From assembly GCA_025201765.1 (NCBI GenBank), contig MU623349.1:124001-188000 (forward strand): a DNA stretch of 64,000 bases, read 5' to 3'. Below, one piece after another: positions 55,801 through 64,000 of this stretch. The translations under genes and the position numbers were made by a program. The notes under the pieces are model-generated. The model was not told where the DNA came from. It saw only the letters and a program-made list of their open reading frames with translations, and ran no database searches. Each line of letters starts with the position of its first letter. Positions within the stretch are counted from its first letter, which is position 1. Source of the stretch: Daldinia sp. FL1419. Lineage: Eukaryota > Ascomycota > Sordariomycetes > Xylariales > Hypoxylaceae.

Positions 55801-58800
55801 ATATCAAAATAAAAAAGAATTTAAAAAAATATTAATATATTAATTATTAATAAATATAATATATTATTAGGATATAATTTTTATACAATTAATAAAAAAT
55901 TCCAACAAACCTAAAGGCAATTTAATATAAATTTTGGAAGATTGTCAATTATTATATTATATAGGGATTTTTATTAATTTTAATTTATTATAAGAATAAC
56001 CTTTCTTTTTCCTAACCAACCAACAAATATAAGAAAATTAAAAAAGATGAATTAACTTTACAAAATAAAAAAAAATAATAATTAATATCTTAACCATTTA
56101 TTATAAAAAAAATTTACAAACATTAATCTTTTAAATTAATAAATGAGGAATAGTAACCTTAATCTTAAGGTTATATTAAATAGATTTTATAATGGAATAT
56201 AAATATTAAATAATATAGATATATTAAATAAAAGAATAATTGTTTTAGAAAACATTAATTTAAATAAGTGCACAAAAGTTATAATACCTTTAAATTTAAT
56301 GTGATATGTAATAAATTTTTAAGTTATATTAATATTTGCCAGAAAAAAAGGTTAGATTATATACCTCTTTTTATCAAATTATTAAATAAATTATTTAAAT
56401 TAAAAGAAAAGCCTAACAACTATATTTAAAATAATGGATATTTTAACTTTAAAAATCCCAGTTTATATGGTTTTTATAAGAAATATACCAGTTTTTATAA
56501 TAGAAAATATTTATTAGATATTAAAAATAATGAACAATATTAAGTACCTTTATAAAAGTTTTATCTTAAATCCAAGAATATTTATTTATAAGATTATATT
56601 GAATTTCTTATTAATAATATAACCATTAAAAATATTTTTAATATTATTATTAATAATAAATATAATATAATTTAATAGATTAGAATAGGGGATATTACCT
56701 TTATTTCCAAAATTAATTAATGTAAATTAAATTTATTCATTTAAATGTAAAAATTTTATATTAATGTTTATATTTGTTATTACCAAATTTAAATTATAAG
56801 AATAAATAATTTAAAAAACATATTTAAGTTTAATATCATATTGCTTTAATGTAAAAGGAGTAGATTTTATAATTATATATATTTAATTATTAAAGGTTAT
56901 TAATTTTTAAAACCTATATTTATTATTACTTATAAATAAGGATTATTAGTGTAGGTTGAAATTATTATTTAGAATAAATTAAAATATATATTAATTAGAT
57001 ATGTTAGTGAAAGAAATTATAAAACCTTTTATATAATATTAAAAAATATTTAGAAGTATAATATTAAAAAAAGGAAATAATATATTTATTATTAAAGAAT
57101 ATTATGATTTTAAGGGGTGTATTATTTAATATTTTTATATATATAATAATATAAAAGAAATTATATCCCTTTAAATCCTAAATCTAATTAAATAGCCTAT
57201 ATTAGAAATAAAAGAAAAGAAAAAAAAATATATTAAAAAAAAAATGATATTATAAATTTGAAGATTCTTATTTATATTTAGTATTATAATTTTAATATAA
57301 ATAAATTAAAAATCTATATATATACCTATTAATATTTATTTATTTTTATGTTAAAATTTTATATCTATAAAGGATAGATATTAATATAATATTTTTTTAT
57401 ATTTATGTTGTATAAGGTTGGGATTTTATATTTAATAATATTTTATTGATATAAAAACCTAATTATATTTAATTTTAAAAAGTTTTTAGCCTTTATTTAT
57501 ATTATAACCTTTTTTAAACGGTTGGGAATGGGTATGAAATTTAAAAGAATTGTTATGATCTATATTTATAAGAAATTATAAGGTAATAGATATAAGAATT
57601 ATATCTTTATTTATAATAAAATTGTTGAATATAAATATATATTAATATTTATTATTATTATTTTTATTAAAAATATTATTTACAATTCAAATAACAATAT
57701 TATTTATAAGGGATGGAATAGAACTTAAATAATTTAAAATAAATAATAAAATTGGTTGTTTATATAATAAAGGAAGGTTATAATAAATTTTAGAATTATT
57801 ATTATTATTTAAATTATATAAAAATAAAAAATTTAATAAAAATAAATTTTTATTAATAGGAATAAAATGGGAAAATAAATTTATATTATATTTAATATTT
57901 TTTGAAATCTAATTAACATCCCTTTTCTAATCTTTTTAGAAAAGAATTAAATAATGGTGTAAAGATCCTAATCTTAAGGAAAATATATTTAAATTGGATA
58001 AGATTTCTTCCTTTTATTTATTATTAAGGGATATATCACCTATATAGATAAATTTGGATATTTTATATATTAATTATATTTTAAAAAAAAGTATTATATT
58101 GGTATAGAAAATGGATTATATAAATTAAATAAATAAATACCTAGCTAATATACTATATAATTTATTAATAATTATATTTTAATATTTATAAATATTTTGA
58201 AAATCTTTATTAATATTTCTGGTAAAATAATTTATATAAATATAGAATTTATATTTTTTAATAAAATTAATAATAATAGATTTGGGTATAAAGTTTAAAA
58301 AATTATAATCCTAAATGAAATAAAAATTTTTATGTAATAAGATTTTATTCCTCCAATCTTCCAATATTTATATATATAAATTAATAATAAAATAATAAAT
58401 ATAATTGTATTTGGTTTAGGCAATTTTTTATTTAGGAATAATATGGGTTAAATTAATCCCAAATAAATAACCAAATAAATAATAAGGTTTAATATATAAT
58501 TTATTTTCTATTATAGCAATATTAGGATTAAAAAGAATTTTAATATCTTTTTAAGATTTTGGGATCCTTTTAGAAAATGATTAATCATTAAAAGTAAGAA
58601 TTATAATCTAATGAATATTGTATAGCAAATAATTATATTCATTAAAAATAATAAAGAAATAATCCCTAAATAATAATAGATTATTAAGGGGGATTTATAA
58701 ATAATCCTAAATTTCTGGATTTTTGGAAAGGAAGGATAATATCTTCTTTAAAAAATCTTTATTTTTATTAGATTATATAGTATTATTAATTAATATATAA

Positions 58801-59123
58801 AAGGTATAATATATTATAATATATTATGTACTTTTATTGTTTATGATAAATTTAAGAAAATAATTATAATAATCCTTCTCTATATAATATAGATAATAAA
58901 TATAGATTTTTTTAAAAAGATAATCATTATAAGGTTCAATATTTACAATAACATTATAAAAAAAAAACATTATTAATGGAAATTTATTTTCAGAAAGAAA
59001 TAATAATATTATATAATCTTCATTTATAGATTTTTTTATTAATAAATTAATAAAGAATTTATATTATTAAATTATATTTAATATATACCATTTATATTAT
59101 TATTATTAAGGTTAATTTCTACA

Positions 59124-59279
59124 TTGTTAGATTCATTATTAAATAGGTTGCCAAATTTGTTATTAAATGGATTGCCAGATTTGTTATTTGATACATTATC
59201 AGATTCATTGCCAAATTCATTATCAAATTCATTATCAAATGTATTACCAGATTTATTATTAAATATGTTATTAAATATA
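59124..59279. repeat. 12-bp minisatellite, 13 units
   Basis: Thirteen consecutive 12-mers of consensus TTATCAAATTCA / TTGCCAGATTTG. Since 12 is a multiple of three, frames stay open on both strands, producing four-residue peptide repeats (minus strand like FDNE, FGNE, SDNV). Start codons of the resulting frames are not ATG. It lies within the RIP-like block and probably comes from a mobile-element or low-complexity gene repeat. Confidence 0.7.
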
Positions 59280-60694
59280 TTAATATCAGGCTTAATAATA
59301 TCAAACAAATCAGATAAATTTAAAAAAAATAATTTGTTAATTAATATAATATGAAAATAATATAATAAAGATATAAAATTAAAATAATAAAAATGAATTA
59401 AATAAAAATGATTGTATAATAAAAGGTGGATGAATGATGAATTAGATAAGAATGTAAAATATAAACATTTTGTTTTTTTTGTTTTATAAAGAATGTTTTA
59501 TAAGATTTGGATAAATAGATGGTTTATAAAATGGTAATAAACTTATGAAGGATATTTAAAAGATTAATATAATTGAAATTTTATAAAATGTTAATTTGGG
59601 TAGGAATATTTTTCTAAATTTTCATATTTATATATTAATATATATATATAGAAAATTAAATAATTAAACCCTATATAATAATTTGTATTATTAATTTTAA
59701 TAATATAAATAAAAATTCTATTATTAATTATTGCTAAGTTAAAAGAAAGGTATTAAATATATTAATAATTAAATTTGGAAAAATAATTATTGGAATTTGA
59801 GAAAATAAAATATTAAAAATAATTTTTAAAAATAAATAATATTAATTATTAATTATTTAATTATTTAATAAATAAAATATATTAAAAATATTTTTCTTAT
59901 TAATTTTAATTTTTATATTATAATAATAAATAAAAGATATTAATTAATATAAATAATATAAAGGAAATTAAATATATTTTTTATCTTTTATTATTTTATT
60001 TTTTTATAAATATTTAATATAATAATATTATATTAATTTTATTTTTATAAAAAATAAAATTATTATTAATAAAAAATCTTAGTTCATCTCTACCATTATA
60101 ATTATCATCCTTTTTAATATATTTAATAAATCTTTTATCATAATATTTTAATTTAATTTAACCATTATTAAACATTATAATTAAATAATGATTAACCTTT
60201 AAAGAAATAATAAAAAATAAATCCTATATATTTAAAAAAATAATTATAATATTAATAAATATTATAATTATTAATATTTTAAATTTTATAATTTAAGATG
60301 AAAAGATGATTTAAGAATTACTTAATAAATTATTATAGGAAAAGGTATTAAAAATAGGTATAAGGTAAATTAATCTATTTTAAATTTATAATTAATGGTA
60401 ATATATAATATATATAATTTGAAAATATAATATAAAATAAAAATATATATTAAAATATATTAAAAATAATAAAAAAATAAATTTAAAAAGAAAGATATAA
60501 AATAAGTAAATATATATAATAATAATGAAAATATATTTATTAATATATATTTTATAAATAAAATATTATTAAAAATATTTTAATAATAATACCATAATTA
60601 TATATAAAATTTTTCAATTTATAAAAATTTAATTTTAAATATTAATTTAAATAGAAAGGGATAGGAATAATATTAATATAATATACCTAAATAT

Positions 60695-61100
60695 TGAACC
60701 GGTGTAGAGCAATTAGGTCATAGATACTACCCTGTAGAGACCCTATCCCCTCCTTAGAGCTAGACCCTCCAAGGCTCCACAGCTCTTTTGGATATAAATA
60801 GGCCCTCGAGAGTTGTCTTTCTTATCTGATCATTAGAGATTCATCAGGTTCTATAGCTCAGTTTCTCCATAGAGTCTTCATACAAGAATATACAGTTTCA
60901 GTCTCCTCTTTGAAGATATCTTCTTATAGTGCGCTACCATTGGCAAGCAATCACCTCTATCAGTCTTTTTATCTGATCAGCCTATTCCCCTCCTCAGGAT
61001 ATAGATACCTTGTATCCTCTGGCTCATATAGCCTCTGGCTTGATATGGGTTAGTTGAAGTATAGGGCATATCCTGCAGGAGCTATTAGAGCTCCTGTTCA
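60695..61100 (-). repeat. Solo LTR, reverse orientation
   Basis: Reads TGAACCGGTG at the left and GAGCTCCTGTTCA at the right; the reverse complement matches the LTR at 45718 (TGAACAGGAGCTCTAATAGCTCC... through TCAACTAACCCATA). Length is 406 bp. It lies near the right end of the A+T-rich block, opposite in direction to the other copies, so it cannot pair with them as one element. Confidence 0.75.
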
Positions 61101-61690
61101 ATATTAAAATAAAATAATATATTATAAAAAATTTATTTTAAAAAATTATTATATAAATAATTATATAATTTAAAAGAATTTAATAAAAAAATAATATTTA
61201 ATTAAAAAAAAAAAAGAAGAAAAAAAGAAGATAGGTTTTTTAAATAAAAAGGATAAGAATTAAATAAATATTTAAAATTAATATTAATTATTAAAAAATA
61301 TTTATTATTATTAAAGTATAAATTTTAAAATAATATTAATATTTAAAATAAAAAATTTATATATTAAATTATAATAAAATATTTATTTTTTAAAAATTAA
61401 TATTTAAAAGGTTTATTTAATAGGTATTTATAATATATAAATAGGATTTAATTAATAAAGATTAAATATAGAAATTAAAAAAGGAGTAGATATATAAAAT
61501 ATATATAATTAATAATATTTTAAATTAAATTATATATATAATGATTTTCAAAATTCTAAAAAAGAAAAAGTTAGTATTAAAGAATATATTAATAAGGAAT
61601 TAATGAAATAAATTTATATAATAAAGGTTAATAATATAAGAAAATATTAAAATATTTTAAGGTTAAATAAAAATATAAATCCTAATATAT

Positions 61691-62519
61691 GATGGCCTTA
61701 TAATTAAATAGGTTAGGTGGTTATTAAAGTTGGGCTATTGTGGTGCCCCGCAGGGGTGCCCTCTTATTTACATATACATTACTTCAAGGTCCATGTACTC
61801 AGTTTTGCTTCATACTACTTCGTGATTCGACAGCCTGAGCTCGGCTATGCATGTAAGATGCGCCCGTTAACGATCCTCTTCCTTGCGGCGAAGCAAATTG
61901 CGGCTGAAGGGGCTTTTACATATCTGCCCGACGGTAGATAGAGACGAATACCCCGAGATCTACTTCGCGGGCGATCTACCCAGCATTAACCTAAGGAGAC
62001 CGACCCCATCGTCTCACAAGAGACATTCGGAGATATGTTTTTATGGAAGATAACGTATTAGGTGTTGTAGTCGCAAGCAACATGTTTAGAGGCTGGGAAT
62101 TTCCTCATGACATTCCCGATCTGCCCCTGAGCTCGACCAGCGCACGATATTGCATTAAATGTGATCACTTCGTAATTCTCGACCTATTTAGTTGTGTAAG
62201 TTAAGAGTACCGAATACGAAACTGTCTAAAGTATACTAATAAGGTATACATACGTACATAGTGTATTCAATGCGGCGAATACATTGAAAGGTCAAATCCG
62301 GTCAGCAGATATTGGCTGCACTAGATCGTGAGTTCTCTATCAGCAACCTAATTAGTAACGAGAGCAAGGTGAAGCCATAGACAAGCGTTAAGGATAGCGG
62401 AGGCACGTAAGATACTTTAATCGGAAATTTGGTCACCAGCGAAGTTAGAAACCTCTGCTGAGCGCGACGCTACATTTACGGACGTCGATATAGTTCCAAC
62501 ATGGACCGAATCGTATCCG
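61691..62519. other. Normal-composition region, no gene recognised
   Basis: Base composition returns to that of the left side. One 74-codon frame opens at 61717 without domain or homologous feature. It may be decayed or intergenic. Confidence 0.4.
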
Positions 62520-62944
62520 CTATCCTGTCTCGGAGATTTGACACAATTGCCTACTCAATCTTCTATCCAATCTCCTCAACCATCATTTCAACCTGATCAA
62601 CCCGTGCCCTTCTTCCCCTCGGAGTCCTCTAGACCTAATCCTCAACCTAGCCCTCCCGCGAGACCCGCCTGGGCAACAAGGCTCTCGTGGCCGCGACAAA
62701 GTGTTCATAGAGGACACCCAAGGAGCCGATCCCCAAGGGAAACTACCCCCAGCAGCTTAACAACCACGTTGAGTCCCCTCGGTCAGCCACGCTACCAAAC
62801 TTTCCTCCTGTTATGGGGACCGCTCAGTCACCAACCCAGCTTGCTCAATCTATATCCGATAAGGAAGATGGATTCTGGCAGTTCGCCATCACCCAGAAGA
62901 CTTCTCATTTATCGAACAGTATGGATACCGAATTTCACCCATAA
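62520..62944 (+). pseudogene. Frame-broken coding-like remnant
   Basis: Coding character passes through three frames. About 62538-62670 reads a Pro/Gln/Ser-rich segment in one frame (PTQSSIQSPQPSFQPDQP). About 62660-62757 reads QQGSRGRDKVFIEDTQGAD in the next frame. About 62740-62944 reads QQLNNHVESPRSATLPNFPP, ISDKEDGFWQFAITQKTSHL, then a stop, in the third. Each change is the same step in frame, as expected for small indels. No intron with good sites explains them. The original function is unknown; it is a decayed gene or a sequencing problem. Confidence 0.45.
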
Positions 62945-64000
62945 AAGTTCAGGCAACAATGATCCTACAGATAAATTCATCGCCATAGTTGTATATATAC
63001 GTTCTAATTTTTAGACTCTTCCAGAGAAGGGATAAAGACCGATAGCATTTACGATTTAAGTGGCGACTCCAAAATCTATCTGGTCCCTTGTGAGAATATT
63101 TTCCTACATCACTTAGCGTTTCTCCTATTTATACTCTATTGCCGTATTAAATGATGACCGGGTTCGTGGGAACTATCGCTGGATTCCGTGTAGCTTATTC
63201 TGAATATTCGTCGCGAACTCATTGGCAAATGATGGCTTAAGAGACAAGAATAGTTCCTGTGTGTAGCTTTTAATCCCGATGAAGCAACACTTAGAACTTC
63301 GGACGCTTCAATAAGTTCGCCCGTAGTTTCAATATAGTGCCGAGATATTGTTCAATTTTATATCCCATCACCCGAGAACCTTTGTCCTCTTGTCCTTTAT
63401 AGTCCATTCTCGCGCGATTTAATAAACTTTCAAATGGTGGCTGGTTAGTAGATGCCTGCGATTAATTTAGCTGAAATATCCTTAATATAAGGCGCTTTAA
63501 TCATCTAAATACTCGAGACTCGCCAAGTCCTTCTCTATCTTTTCGGTTGCGCCGAACAGCACTATCTCGTTACTCCCCGTGTGCCATTCTAGTAATCGAA
63601 GGTCGCATATTGCGGGCGCCGCGGGACATAATTCCGTCCTAGAGAGGCTGGGTTAAGACCCTGAAGCTCGAGTCACAAAGCCCTTCTGATATAAGATGGC
63701 GAAGCAGTGTAGACGAACTTGAAACAAAAATTGCGATTAATAGTACTATCTCGATGGCGATGTATGCCTTACTTATACCTATTTCCTATGTATGAATAAC
63801 TTGGGTTGGAGACCTACCGACAGGGGTTATTGGACTCCCTTTTGTCCCTGTTGCTCTCTCAACCAATCGCCCTCCTGCCTTTTGGCGATGGATATCTGAG
63901 ATACTAGGAATATAGAGAAGAGATCCTAGACACCACCGGAAATTCGAACATTTTTCTTTTTCATTCCTTTTCTTCGTTTTCCTCGTCGCCTATTAGATCA
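62945..64000. other. Right-edge region, no gene recognised
   Basis: About 1 kb without a supported coding frame. It ends in T-rich sequence (TTTTTCTTTTTCATTCC) that could be a promoter or leader of a gene beyond the window. Confidence 0.4.

Larger units (their letters stand above)
44280..61690. other. A+T-rich, RIP-like gene-free block
   Basis: From about 44.28 to 61.7 kb the sequence is overwhelmingly A and T, with few GC pairs and almost no long open frames except low-complexity ones. No intact gene is present. Islands of normal composition at about 45.7-46.15, 46.45-46.8, 49.26-49.5, 49.95-52.85 and 60.69-61.1 kb hold repeat remnants described separately. Together with the transition-only differences between repeat copies, this fits repeat-induced point mutation of transposons. 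Between the islands I could not identify protein domains: for 52.9-60.6 kb I see only decayed A+T-rich sequence and one 12-bp minisatellite. Confidence 0.85.

Noticed and set aside
59078..59354. Both-strand open frames as real proteins
   Set aside because: Explained by the 12-bp repeat; the frames open on TTG codons.
61717..61941. 74-aa frame after the A+T block
   Set aside because: No domain or signal; starts near mutated DNA and is probably chance.
1..64000. tRNA and rRNA genes
   Set aside because: I looked for B-box-like GGTTCGAnTCC and cloverleaf arms and found no convincing case by eye; a tRNAscan run would be decisive.

Overview
The window is a stretch of a filamentous ascomycete (Pezizomycotina, probably Sordariomycetes) nuclear genome. 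The genes are monocistronic on both strands. They carry short spliceosomal introns (about 48-118 nt, GT...CTAAC-like...AG), fungal secretion signals and fungal-type proteins. A 17-kb A+T-rich block has the look of repeat-induced point mutation (RIP). I assembled exons by hand from reading frame, splice sites and family motifs; no alignment or expression data were available.

1-26.5 kb is ordinary gene-bearing DNA: a DUF885 metallopeptidase-like protein (reading frame open to the left edge), a secreted DUF4185-type protein, a Thr-nucleophile asparaginase, the mitochondrial translocase Tim17, a Dug2-type WD40/M20 protein for glutathione turnover, an unrecognised basic protein, a 14-helix MFS transporter, a secreted arylsulfotransferase-like protein, a small cysteine-containing secreted protein, an acidic coiled-coil protein, and a PI-specific phospholipase C.

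26.7-44 kb holds an Artemis/SNM1-type nuclease (6 exons), an LCM-type methyltransferase, a vWA protein, a STAND-like fragment, a secreted dipeptidyl peptidase IV, a secreted NucA/NucB-type DNase with a Gly/Thr repeat tail, a small conserved protein, a membrane-anchored HSL-type esterase and a short-chain dehydrogenase. The last four lie next to the A+T-rich block and look more accessory. Secreted or surface functions are common (DUF4185, arylsulfotransferase, small secreted protein, DPP IV, DNase), which fits a saprotroph or plant associate.

44.28-61.7 kb is one long A+T-rich, gene-free block with islands of normal composition. The islands are transposon remains: solo LTRs (TGAAC...GTTCA) in both orientations, a roughly 2-kb array of truncated LTR units in direct repeat, and two copies of a short element with an (AATA)n-type tail. 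The two copies differ almost only by C-to-T and G-to-A changes. There is also a hairpin typical of DNA-transposon ends and a 12-bp minisatellite. 61.7-64 kb returns to normal composition but holds only a stretch with coding character broken across three frames.

The items most worth a second look are the LTR-derived tandem array, the RIP-contrasted element pair, the repeat-tailed secreted DNase, the likely GC-AG intron in the transporter, and the frame-broken gene at the right end.
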